64,000 bases of DNA. It comes from CANKHA01 sp963750965. GTDB taxonomy: Bacteria; Pseudomonadota; Alphaproteobacteria; Rhizobiales; Xanthobacteraceae. Within the stretch, counting starts at the first letter, position 1, and each line of letters opens with the position of its first letter. Below the pieces are notes generated by a model. That model had not been told where the DNA came from. It saw only the letters and a list, made by a program, of their open reading frames with translations, and did no database searches. The position numbers were made by a program, and so were the translations under genes. Where the stretch lies: contig CAVVSK010000022.1 in NCBI GenBank assembly GCA_963750965.1, positions 62,001-126,000 on the forward strand, given 5' to 3'. Shown here piece by piece: positions 43,678 to 51,851 of this stretch.

Positions 43678-45030
43678 CTAAGCCTTTACGCGCACCGGAC
43701 GCAGCAGGAAGGCGGGCAGATGCGAGTTGTCGCTGTCTTCCTTGCGCTCGTGTTTCGGCTCGGGCTGCCGGCGCGGACGCGCTTCTTCGATACGGGTCAC
43801 CGGAGCAGGCGGGGACTCAAATTTCCTCTTCTGCGGAGGCTGTCCGCTGCGTCCACGGCGGCCCCCGCGATGCTTCTGCTCACGCGGTTCGGCCTCGTCG
43901 GAGGGGGCGAGCTCGCCTGCCCGGGGAATGGTCTGGCCGGTAAGCTTTTCGATCGCCGCGACCGCCTTCTGGTCCATCGGCGCCACGATCGTGATCGCGG
44001 TGCCGGTGCGGCCCGCACGGCCGGTACGCCCGATGCGGTGCACGTAATCGTCCGCGTGGTGGGGCACGTCGAAATTGAACACGTGACTGACTTCCGGGAT
44101 ATCGAGACCGCGGGCGGCCACGTCGGAGGCAATCAGGAGCTTGGCTTCGCCCTTGCGGAAGGCCTCCAGTGCCGCCATTCGCGCGGGCTGGTCAAGATCG
44201 CCATGCAGCGCCACCGCATTAAAGCCGTGGCTCACCAGCGAGCGGTGCAGCAGCGCGACTTCGCGCTTGCGGTTGCAGAAGATGATGGCGTTCTTCAGAT
44301 TGATCTCTGAGCGGATCAGGCGGCGGAGCGTCTCGCGCTTCTCGTGCGGCTCGCGACCGCAGGGGACGAGCGACTGCGTAATCCCGGCTGCGGTGGTGGC
44401 GGGGCGGGAAACCTCCACGCGCACCGGATTGTGCAGGAAGGTGTCGGCGATGCGCTGGATTTCCGACGGCATGGTTGCCGTGAAGAACAGCGTCTGGCGG
44501 GTGAAAGGCACCAGCTTGCCGATACGCTCGATGTCGGGAATGAAGCCCATGTCGAGCATGCGGTCGGCTTCGTCGATCACCAGCAGTTCGACGCCGCTCA
44601 GCAGCAACCCGCCGCGCTCGGTATGGTCGAGAAGCCGGCCGGGCGTCGCGATCAAAACGTCGACGCCGCGCATCAGCTTCGTATCCTGATCGCCGAAGGA
44701 AACACCCCCAATCAGCAGCGCGACATTGAGCTTGTGCTTGGAGCCGTAACGCGCAAAGTGCTCCGCCACTTGCGCCGCGAGTTCGCGCGTCGGCTCAAGA
44801 ATAAGCGTGCGCGGCATGCGCGCGCGGGCGCGGCCCTTTTCCAGAAGATTCAGCATCGGCCAGACGAAGGCGGCGGTCTTGCCGGTGCCGGTCTGCGCAA
44901 TGCCAAGCACGTCGCGCCGCGCGAGAACGTGCGGGATGGCTTGTTCTTGAATGGGAGTGGGGGCGGGGTAACCGGCGGCGCCAATCGCGGCGAGAACTTT
45001 CTCGGACAAGCCAAGAGTGGAAAAGGGCAT
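43678..45030 (-). CDS. DEAD-box RNA helicase, RhlE-like
   Basis: 450 residues from ATG 45028-45030 (MPFSTLGLSEKVLAAIGAAG); the frame is open upstream but lacks family sequence. Helicase motifs in order: Q motif TPIQEQAIPHVL, I AQTGTGKTAAF, Ia PTRELAAQV, II VIDEADRMLDMGF, III FTATMP, IV-VI including DVAARGLDIPEV and HRIGRTGRAGRTG. A basic, disordered C-terminal tail (RGGRRGRSGQPPQKRKFESP) suggests RNA contact. Likely roles are ribosome assembly or RNA decay. The unrelated upstream spacer holds a REP-like palindrome. Confidence 0.95.
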   Translation of the reverse strand: MPFSTLGLSEKVLAAIGAAGYPAPTPIQEQAIPHVLARRDVLGIAQTGTGKTAAFVWPMLNLLEKGRARARMPRTLILEPTRELAAQVAEHFARYGSKHKLNVALLIGGVSFGDQDTKLMRGVDVLIATPGRLLDHTERGGLLLSGVELLVIDEADRMLDMGFIPDIERIGKLVPFTRQTLFFTATMPSEIQRIADTFLHNPVRVEVSRPATTAAGITQSLVPCGREPHEKRETLRRLIRSEINLKNAIIFCNRKREVALLHRSLVSHGFNAVALHGDLDQPARMAALEAFRKGEAKLLIASDVAARGLDIPEVSHVFNFDVPHHADDYVHRIGRTGRAGRTGTAITIVAPMDQKAVAAIEKLTGQTIPRAGELAPSDEAEPREQKHRGGRRGRSGQPPQKRKFESPPAPVTRIEEARPRRQPEPKHERKEDSDNSHLPAFLLRPVRVKA

Positions 45031-45217
45031 GCAACCTCTATGAGGGACCGTCCGGGCCCGCGCCGGGAGAACGACGACCAGGTAATGGCGGGGGCGCGAC
45101 GGTCGAATCTGTGTTCGATCGTACATAGCGAACATAAGCCCGAAAGGCCTAAAGTCAATGCCGCTGCAGTGCAATAAGTGGAATTAATACTTAACGTTTT
45201 TCAAGAAATCGACACGC

Positions 45218-45257
45218 GCGATCCGCAAAAGTGGGTACCGGTTTTGCGCCTGATCGC
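45218..45257. repeat. REP-like palindrome, second copy of the gatc-type family
   Basis: Arms gcgatc/gatcgc and cgcaaaa/ttttgcg enclose gtgggtaccg. The wording (gatccgcaaaagtgggtaccggttttgcg in pieces) resembles a dispersed palindrome of Bradyrhizobium-like genomes and is kin to 14863-14904. A degenerate second half follows (gttcgaaaacc ... gggatcacgc) to about 45298, touching the last codon of the eutA-like gene. It lies between the starts of one gene and the end of the other, so a terminator role for eutA is possible. Confidence 0.72.
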
Positions 45258-45292
45258 ATGTTCTGTTCGAAAACCGCTCCCATTTGTCGGGA

Positions 45293-46831
45293 TCACGCGG
45301 TCTCTTCTTCCCGGGCGGCTTCCGCGCGCCACTCCTGGCCCACCCCGGCGCTGGTCGGGAAGACCAGCGATTTGATCACAACCGCGACGGCGCCGGAGCT
45401 CTCCATCATGCCGCCGATGTCGATGAAGTCGAATTCCTTCAGTTCGAGGCCGTCGACTGAGACAATCGGGTTGGGCAGGCGCATCTCCTCGCGCAGATGG
45501 ATGCCAAGCAGGCCGCCAACATCGCCATCCCCTGCCAGCACCAGCGGGTGACCGCGGCTCAAAACCGGAGCGAGCCCTTCGACCGCGCCGCGGCAGAAGG
45601 CATCGAGGCGCTGGAAGGTCGCCGAGCCCGTCCAGGGCACGAAGACCGCAACCGGGCTTTTGCCCTGAGCGAGATCGGCCTGCTTCAGGGCGGATGTAAC
45701 CGCGACGGCTACTAATTTCGCGTCGATTTCCTCGTCCAGCGGCAGATGCGGGGCGATCACCGGTACGTTGCGCAGGGGGACGGCATCCAGCGGCGAGACG
45801 AAAATCGTGCTGCCGCTAACCTGCGTCGTGTATTGCGAGGCGCCGATCACGGTGGCGCGGATTCCCTGGTCGGGCGTCTCGATGCGCGACACCCAAGCTT
45901 CCACACGCTTGCGGATCTCGTCGGCAAGCAGCGGGCCAAGGTCGCCGAAGGAATTCTTTTCACGGCCGTAGATGAATTCTGAAACACCGCCGGAGAAAGT
46001 CACCTCGTCGACCTTGCCGCGATAGGCAAGCGGATCGAGTCGCAGCAGATGCGTGTCGCCTTCCGCCGGTGACGCGCCGCGCATCGCCTCAAACAACCGG
46101 TCCGCCATATGGGCGGCCAGTTCGCGTGCCACCTGCGGCGGCAACACGTCGCCGAGTTTGAGATTTAAACCGAGCGCGGCGGCGAAGCGGCGGCCGGCCT
46201 CTTCGATGCGGTTGACCTTGCCCTCGGCATCGACGCAGATCAGGCGCGCACCAACGTCAATGGCGGTCAGTCCGATCACCTTGCCGTCAGCGCAGACCGC
46301 GATCTTTGACGTGCCGCCGCCGATGTCGACATTCATCACCGTCGATGCGTCGCGGATAGAGCGGGCGACGGCGCCGGAGCCATAGGCCGCCATCACGGTT
46401 TCCAGGTTATCGCCGGCGCTGACTGCAACGAGTTTGCCGGCCTGGCCGGCGAACAATTCGCCGATCTTTCGTGCATTGCGGCGGCGCACGGCTACGCCGG
46501 TGAGGATCAGCGCGCCGGTATCAATCTCGTTCGGATCGACATTGGCGTCCTGGTACTGCTGCTGGATGAAGGCGCCGAGCTTCTCGGCGTCAATCTCTTC
46601 CGCGGCGGTATAGGGCGTAAGCAGGATGTCGGATTGGTAAAAGGTCTCGCGCTGGGTCACGACATAGCGGCTGTCGAGCCGCTCCAGCACGATGCGGGAG
46701 AACACGAGATGCGAAGTGGATGAGCCGATATCGACTCCGACGCTGAGGATGCAGATTTCATCTTCGCCTTCGAGCGTGCGCCCGATGCTGGAGAAATAAA
46801 TCCGTCCGCTTTCGGTTTCTTCGACTGGCAT
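45293..46831 (-). CDS. eutA: EutA-like ethanolamine ammonia-lyase reactivating factor
   Basis: 512 residues. An actin-fold (ASKHA) ATPase related to EutA, which exchanges damaged B12 cofactor from ethanolamine ammonia-lyase. Phosphate-1-like motif VGVDIGSSTSHLVFSR and phosphate-2-like MNVDIGGGTSKIAVCADGKV. Other family blocks are DTGALILTGVAVRRRNARKI, VTFSGGVSEFIYGREK, and VFVPWTGSATFQRLDAFC. No eutB, eutC or other eut gene lies nearby; its neighbour upstream is a bicupin gene 115 bases away on the same strand. It could serve a lyase encoded elsewhere or another B12 enzyme. Confidence 0.88.
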   Translation of the reverse strand: MPVEETESGRIYFSSIGRTLEGEDEICILSVGVDIGSSTSHLVFSRIVLERLDSRYVVTQRETFYQSDILLTPYTAAEEIDAEKLGAFIQQQYQDANVDPNEIDTGALILTGVAVRRRNARKIGELFAGQAGKLVAVSAGDNLETVMAAYGSGAVARSIRDASTVMNVDIGGGTSKIAVCADGKVIGLTAIDVGARLICVDAEGKVNRIEEAGRRFAAALGLNLKLGDVLPPQVARELAAHMADRLFEAMRGASPAEGDTHLLRLDPLAYRGKVDEVTFSGGVSEFIYGREKNSFGDLGPLLADEIRKRVEAWVSRIETPDQGIRATVIGASQYTTQVSGSTIFVSPLDAVPLRNVPVIAPHLPLDEEIDAKLVAVAVTSALKQADLAQGKSPVAVFVPWTGSATFQRLDAFCRGAVEGLAPVLSRGHPLVLAGDGDVGGLLGIHLREEMRLPNPIVSVDGLELKEFDFIDIGGMMESSGAVAVVIKSLVFPTSAGVGQEWRAEAAREEETA

Positions 46832-46878
46832 CGCTTTCCTTCAGGGTCATCGGCCGCGCTGGCGGACGATCCGGTAAT

Positions 46879-46930
46879 CGTCATGGCTGCTTGGTGGATA
46901 CTGGATGCCCCGCTTTCGCGGGGCATGACG
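46879..46930. repeat. Palindromic element in the eutA-bicupin spacer
   Basis: A perfect stem atgccccgc/gcggggcat around a TTTC loop (46905-46926), flanked by cgtcat near 46879 and atgacg near 46925. The same word style as the element at 16289-16364 suggests one dispersed family. On the minus strand it lies just after the bicupin stop (46947) and may end or stabilise that transcript. Confidence 0.7.
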
Positions 46931-46946
46931 ACCAGTAACGGCCCAA

Positions 46947-48164
46947 TCATTCCGTCGGCAACGGGCCCTTGTAGTTTTTGTCGTAATATTCCGGGCGCAT
47001 GCGGTTTTCGACGCCTTCCGCCGTGAGCCGAGCTTCGTATTCCTCGCGGATGAAGGGGTCTTCCATCCAATAGGGGATGGCGGTCCCGCCCTCGGGAATG
47101 TCACGGCCGGTGTAATCGGTGTGCTTTTCGCCGGGCGGGCCGGGCTCGCGGCCTGGATTGAAAGGACCGAACCAGGCGCTGAGCCGCAGCGGATCCTTGG
47201 AAGCGGCGAAGTGCTGGTGATACCAGCGCGCGCCGCCGGGCGCCGCGGTGACAATGCCGCCGAATTCATAGTCGACGCGCTGAACCTCGTTACCCTTTTC
47301 GTCCTTCCACGGCGTCACGCCGTTCCGCTCCGGCCAGGTGTAGGTGTAACCCTTGCCTTTTAGGCAGACGAGCACGGCCGCCGACGTATGTGCATGGGCC
47401 TTGGAATACCGGCCGTTCTCGTGCTGGCCGATCCAGTAATAGAATTGGTTGTTGGTCATGAACGGCTCGACGCGCCGCCAGCCCGGGGAGCGGCGGTTAT
47501 CGAGCGGCAGATCGCAATTGATCACGTCGGGAATGAAGTTGGTGCGGCGCATCGCTAGGCCGCGCACCGGATCCGGCTCGACATCGTCCTTGTATTTGTA
47601 GAAGTCGTCCGCGCCGCTGAAGCGATCGGTGAAGCGGAACGGATTGTTGAACACCGCCTCGACGTTGTTGATCATGTTCAACACGTTCGGTGCCGTCGTG
47701 CCGCTGAGCAGCAGGGCAGGGCTAGAGCTGGCATTGACGATACGGTGCATGGCATTCATCGGGATCGAGAACATCGAACCCTTCTGCCATTCGAACGTGT
47801 GGCGCTTGTTGTCACCTTCCAGCCAAACCTCGGTGGTGCCGCGGCCTTCCAGCACAAGGAAGATTTCCTCGTACATGTGTTTTTCGGGATTAAGCGCGCC
47901 GGCGCCTGGCACTTCGACCACGTAGCAGCCCCATTTGCCTTCAGTGCCATAGAGCTGGATGTAGCTGCCGCGACCGCCGGTACGTTTCCAGGGCTTCAGC
48001 GGGAGGTCCTGCGTGCGCTTGCAGCCAACACCCCGAAAGATCGGAATCTCTTCCGACTCCATGAATAGGTCATAGGGAGTTTTCGGGCGGCCGAAATCGC
48101 CAAAGCCAGCCTTCCTGCCGCCGGATGGTTCATGCCAATGGGTCTTGTTGGTGACTTCATGCAT
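46947..48164 (-). CDS. Bicupin protein, gentisate-dioxygenase-like
   Basis: 405 residues, no signal peptide. Two cupin domains. The first (about 80-165) has EKHMYEEIFLVLEGRG and PMNAMHRIVN, so the usual HxH is H-x-Tyr. The second (about 250-345) has SKAHAHTSAAVLVCLKGKG and ARWYHQHFAAS, giving HxH plus a later His with no Glu. Three-His cupin sites are typical of gentisate and salicylate 1,2-dioxygenases, so an Fe(II) ring-cleaving or related dioxygenase is plausible; the substrate is unknown. Start ATG 48162-48164 (MHEVTNKTHWHEPSGG). Divergent from pobA, 115 bases upstream of the eutA-like gene. Confidence 0.82.
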   Translation of the reverse strand: MHEVTNKTHWHEPSGGRKAGFGDFGRPKTPYDLFMESEEIPIFRGVGCKRTQDLPLKPWKRTGGRGSYIQLYGTEGKWGCYVVEVPGAGALNPEKHMYEEIFLVLEGRGTTEVWLEGDNKRHTFEWQKGSMFSIPMNAMHRIVNASSSPALLLSGTTAPNVLNMINNVEAVFNNPFRFTDRFSGADDFYKYKDDVEPDPVRGLAMRRTNFIPDVINCDLPLDNRRSPGWRRVEPFMTNNQFYYWIGQHENGRYSKAHAHTSAAVLVCLKGKGYTYTWPERNGVTPWKDEKGNEVQRVDYEFGGIVTAAPGGARWYHQHFAASKDPLRLSAWFGPFNPGREPGPPGEKHTDYTGRDIPEGGTAIPYWMEDPFIREEYEARLTAEGVENRMRPEYYDKNYKGPLPTE

Positions 48165-48409
48165 GGCAAAGCGCTTCCTCTGGTGGGGCTAAGGTCGTGA
48201 CCGGCCGGAACGGGCTGATTTTACACCCCTAGTTGCCCGAAAGCCGCAGTCAGTCAAGGGCTTCAGCGCATAGGCCGCGCCCTGGCCATGCGCCGGTCCC
48301 AGATGGGAAAGCGAGTAGGCAAGGCGAACGTTCCAGCCTTTCCGGGCTTCGTCCCTTTTCGTCCCGCCAAGCGTGCCGTTTATGGCTAGCTTTTCAGAAG
48401 GGAGCGGCG

Positions 48410-49577
48410 ATGCGTACGCAAGTCGGAATTGTCGGCGCTGGTCCCGCTGGGCTGATGCTTTCCCATTTGCTGCACCGCAGTGGCATTCAAACATATCGTG
48501 CTCGAAAGTCGTAGCCGCGTCTATGTCGAACAGCGCGTGCGCGCCGGCGTGCTCGAGCAATGGGCCGCCGACTTGCTGGTGGAGACCGGCGTTGGCGAAC
48601 GCCTGCAGCGCGAGGCGATGCGGCATGACGGAATCTTTCTCTGCTTCGACGGCGCGCTGCATCATCTCGATTTCCGTAATCTGGTCGGCAAGGGGATCGC
48701 GATCTATGGCCAGCAGGAGATCGTCAAGGATCTGATCGCGCGACGGCTGGCCGACGGTGGCGAGATTTTCTTTGGGGTGGAGGACGTGCGTCTGCTCGGC
48801 TTCGATACCGGCAGGCCGACAATCACCTTCGGGCATGAAGGCTCGCAGAAGGAAATCTCCTGCGACTTTATCGGTGGCTGCGACGGCTCGCACGGAATAT
48901 GCCGCCTGAGTTTCCCACCCGGGACCCTCACCACCTATGAGCGCGATTATCCCTTTGCCTGGCTCGGCATTCTGGCGGAAGCGCCGCCGCCGGAGCGGGA
49001 GCTGATCTACGCCTTCCACGCGCGTGGCTTCGCGTTATGCAGCATGCGCTCGCCGACCGTTTCGCGGCTCTATCTGCAATGCGCGCCCGATGAAGACCTC
49101 AACGAATGGCCTGACGACAGGATTTGGCAGGAACTGCGCACGAGGCTGGACGGCACGCGCGCGCTCACCATGGGCAGGATCCTGCAAAAAGGGATTACGC
49201 CGATGCGCAGCTTCGTGGCGGAGCCAATGCAGCATGGCCGGCTGTTTCTGGCAGGCGACGCGGCGCATATCGTGCCGCCGACCGGCGCCAAGGGCATGAA
49301 TCTGGCGCTCGCCGATGTGCTGGTGCTGTCACGCGCGATCCATGCCTTTTACGCTTCGGGTCGAAGCGATCGGCTCGATGCTTATTCGGCGACGTGCCTG
49401 CGGCGGGTATGGAAGGCGCAGCGCTTCTCGCTCTGGATGACGCAACTCCTGCACCGCTTCGCCTTTGAGCCGGATTTCGATTATCGCCGCCAACTCGCGG
49501 AGCTGGATTATGTGACGAACTCCCGCGCAGCTGCGACGGCGCTGGCGGAGAATTATGTCGGGCTGCCGATGGACTGA
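48410..49577 (+). CDS. pobA: 4-hydroxybenzoate 3-monooxygenase, frameshifted
   Basis: About 388 residues after repair. A FAD- and NADPH-dependent hydroxylase making protocatechuate from 4-hydroxybenzoate. Start ATG 48410 behind gaaggga. The ADP-binding GIVGAGPAGLMLSHLLHRSG is in the first frame; the rest (HIVLESRSRVYVEQRVRAGV, GQQEIVKDLIARR, FIGGCDGSHG with the DG motif, FLAGDAAHIVPPTGAKGMNL with the GD motif) is one frame over. Removing one A of AAA 48489-48491 gives SGIQHIVLES and restores the enzyme. No PobR-type regulator or pca genes lie nearby. Confidence 0.93.
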
Positions 49578-49585
49578 CGCGGCGT

Positions 49586-51643
49586 CTAAACGTCCAACAG
49601 TTCTTCCGACGCGAACTCCGATTTTTCCTGGATGAAGGCGAAGCGGCTTTCCGCCTTCGTGCCCATCAGGCGCTCGACGGCATCGGCGGTGTCCTCGCGG
49701 TCGTCGGCCAGCAACACGACGCGCAGCAATGTGCGCTTGCTACGGTCCATGGTGGTTTCCTTCAACTGGCTCGCCATCATCTCGCCCAAACCTTTGAAGC
49801 GGCCGATCTCCACCTTCGCATTGGCGTGGAATTCTTTTTTCAACAGCTCGGCCTTATGCGTGTCGTCGCGCGCATAGACCGTCTTGGCTCCATGGGTGAG
49901 GCGGTAGAGCGGCGGCACTGCAAGATAGAGCTTGCCGGCGTCGATCAGCTTTGGCATTTCCCGGTAGAAGAAGGTGATCAGCAGGGATGCGATATGCGCG
50001 CCGTCCACATCGGCGTCGGTCATCACAATCACTTTCTCGTAGCGCAGATCCTCCTCGCGGTAATGCACACCGGTGCCGCAGCCGAGCGCCTGCACCAGGT
50101 CCGCCAGCTGTTGGTTTTGCATCAGCTTGTCTTTGGTCGCCGAGGCGACGTTGAGAATTTTACCGCGCAGCGGCATCACCGCCTGCGTCGCGCGGTCGCG
50201 AGCCTGTTTGGCGGAGCCGCCGGCGCTGTCGCCCTCGACGATGAAAATCTCAGATCCCTCGGCGCCGGTATTGCTGCAATCGGCGAGTTTGCCGGGAAGC
50301 CGCAGCTTGCGCACCGCAGTCTTGCGCGAGATTTCCTTTTCTGCCCGACGGCGTAGCCGTTCTTCGGCGCGCTCAACCACGAAATCCAGCAGCTTGCCGG
50401 CCTGGTTCGGATTGCCCGCCAGCCAGTGATCGAATGGATCGCGGATACCTTGTTCGACGATGCGCGTTGCTTCGGCGGTGGCGAGCCGATCCTTGGTCTG
50501 GCCCTGGAATTCCGGCTCGCGGATGAAGACCGACAGCATGGCGGCCGCGCCGGTCATGACATCTTCGCTGGTAATGGAAGCCGCGCGCTTGCCTTGCCCG
50601 ATGCGTTCGGCGTGGTCCTTTAGCCCGCGCGTGAGCACGCTGCGCAAGCCGGACTCATGCGTGCCGCCGTCGCCGGTGGGAATGGTGTTGCAATATGAGG
50701 AGACGAAGCCGTCGGCATCCGCGGTCCAGGCCACCGCCCATTCCACGGCCCCATGTCCGCCAGTCTTGCCGGCTTTGCCGGTGAAGATATCCGGATGCAC
50801 CAGGGTATCGTTGTGGATCGCGGCGGCGAGAAAGTCCTTCAGGCCTTCGGGGAAATGGAAGGTTTCCTGCTCCGGCACGTCATCGATGCCGCGCAGCATT
50901 TCCTTGGCGCAGGTCCAGCGGATCTCGACTCCGCCGAAGAGATAGGCCTTGGAGCGCGCCATCTTGAAGACGCGCTGCGGCTTGAACGCCGCCTTCGGCC
51001 CAAAGATTTGCGGGTCGGGGCGGAAACGCACTTTGGTGCCGCGCTTGTTCGGCACGCGGCCGAGTTTCTCCAGCTTGCCCTTCGGCGCGCCGCGTTCGAA
51101 GACCATGCGGTAATGTTGCTGCTCGCGCCAGACTTCGACTTCAAGCCGCTCCGACAGCGCATTGGCGACCGAAACGCCGACACCATGCAAGCCGCCCGAG
51201 GTTTCATAAACCTGGGAGTCGAATTTGCCGCCGGCGTGCAGCGTCGTCATTATGACTTCGAGGGCCGACTTGCTCTTGAACTTCGGATGCGGATCGACCG
51301 GGATGCCACGTCCATTGTCGGTGACGCTGACAAAACCGTCGGCCTCCATATCCACTTCGATGAAAGTAGCGTGGCCGGCCAGCGCCTCGTCCATGGCGTT
51401 GTCGATTACCTCGGCGAAGAGGTGATGCAGCGCCTTCTCATCGGTGCCGCCGATATACATGCCGGGGCGGCGGCGCACCGGCTCGAGCCCTTCCAGCACC
51501 TCGATATGGCGCGCGCTATAGCCGGAGTCCGCGCCGCGGCTTGGCGGTCTTGCAGATGAGCTGCGCCCCGAAACCTTGCGCCCGGGCTCCACTCTATCGA
51601 AGAGGTCGCCGGTTTTAGTTTTGCTTTTTGTCGCTTTGGCCAT
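49586..51643 (-). CDS. parE: DNA topoisomerase IV subunit B
   Basis: 685 residues from ATG 51641-51643 (MAKATKSKTKTGDLFDRVEP); the in-frame extension upstream is not family-like. GHKL ATPase: ARHIEVLEGLEPVRRRPGMY, EVIDNAMDEALAGHATFIEV, VTDNGRGIPVDPHPK, GLHGVGVSVANAL. A transducer domain follows, then the Toprim domain with IFIVEGDSAGGSAKQARDRA, MPLRGKILNV, and VIVMTDADVDGAHIASLLIT. It decatenates replicated chromosomes with ParC. ParE rather than GyrB is chosen because the C-terminal form is short and ends RFAFIQEKSEFASEELLDV. Confidence 0.95.
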   Translation of the reverse strand: MAKATKSKTKTGDLFDRVEPGRKVSGRSSSARPPSRGADSGYSARHIEVLEGLEPVRRRPGMYIGGTDEKALHHLFAEVIDNAMDEALAGHATFIEVDMEADGFVSVTDNGRGIPVDPHPKFKSKSALEVIMTTLHAGGKFDSQVYETSGGLHGVGVSVANALSERLEVEVWREQQHYRMVFERGAPKGKLEKLGRVPNKRGTKVRFRPDPQIFGPKAAFKPQRVFKMARSKAYLFGGVEIRWTCAKEMLRGIDDVPEQETFHFPEGLKDFLAAAIHNDTLVHPDIFTGKAGKTGGHGAVEWAVAWTADADGFVSSYCNTIPTGDGGTHESGLRSVLTRGLKDHAERIGQGKRAASITSEDVMTGAAAMLSVFIREPEFQGQTKDRLATAEATRIVEQGIRDPFDHWLAGNPNQAGKLLDFVVERAEERLRRRAEKEISRKTAVRKLRLPGKLADCSNTGAEGSEIFIVEGDSAGGSAKQARDRATQAVMPLRGKILNVASATKDKLMQNQQLADLVQALGCGTGVHYREEDLRYEKVIVMTDADVDGAHIASLLITFFYREMPKLIDAGKLYLAVPPLYRLTHGAKTVYARDDTHKAELLKKEFHANAKVEIGRFKGLGEMMASQLKETTMDRSKRTLLRVVLLADDREDTADAVERLMGTKAESRFAFIQEKSEFASEELLDV

Positions 51644-51778
51644 GGCGGGATCGATGCACGGAGGGGAAGAGGACGAATCAGGTCCCAAGACTATGCCACG
51701 AACTCAAAAGGATCGTGATTGCGGCGGAGTTAACGAGCAGAACTGCGCGAAAATAGTGGGGCTTTTCTGCAACCAAAC

Positions 51779-51804
51779 AGCCGCTTAATCGTTGTTAGGC
51801 GGCT
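51779..51804. other. Hairpin in the leader of the AI-2E transporter gene
   Basis: Ten-base arms agccgcttaa/ttaggcggct with one mismatch and a six-base loop, about 50 bases before the chosen GTG start. It could be part of a leader or a promoter-region palindrome. Confidence 0.35.
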
Positions 51805-51851
51805 CGGTTGCGCCACCGTGGGGCGTCAGCGAACAAGTCACGGAGGTGCTT

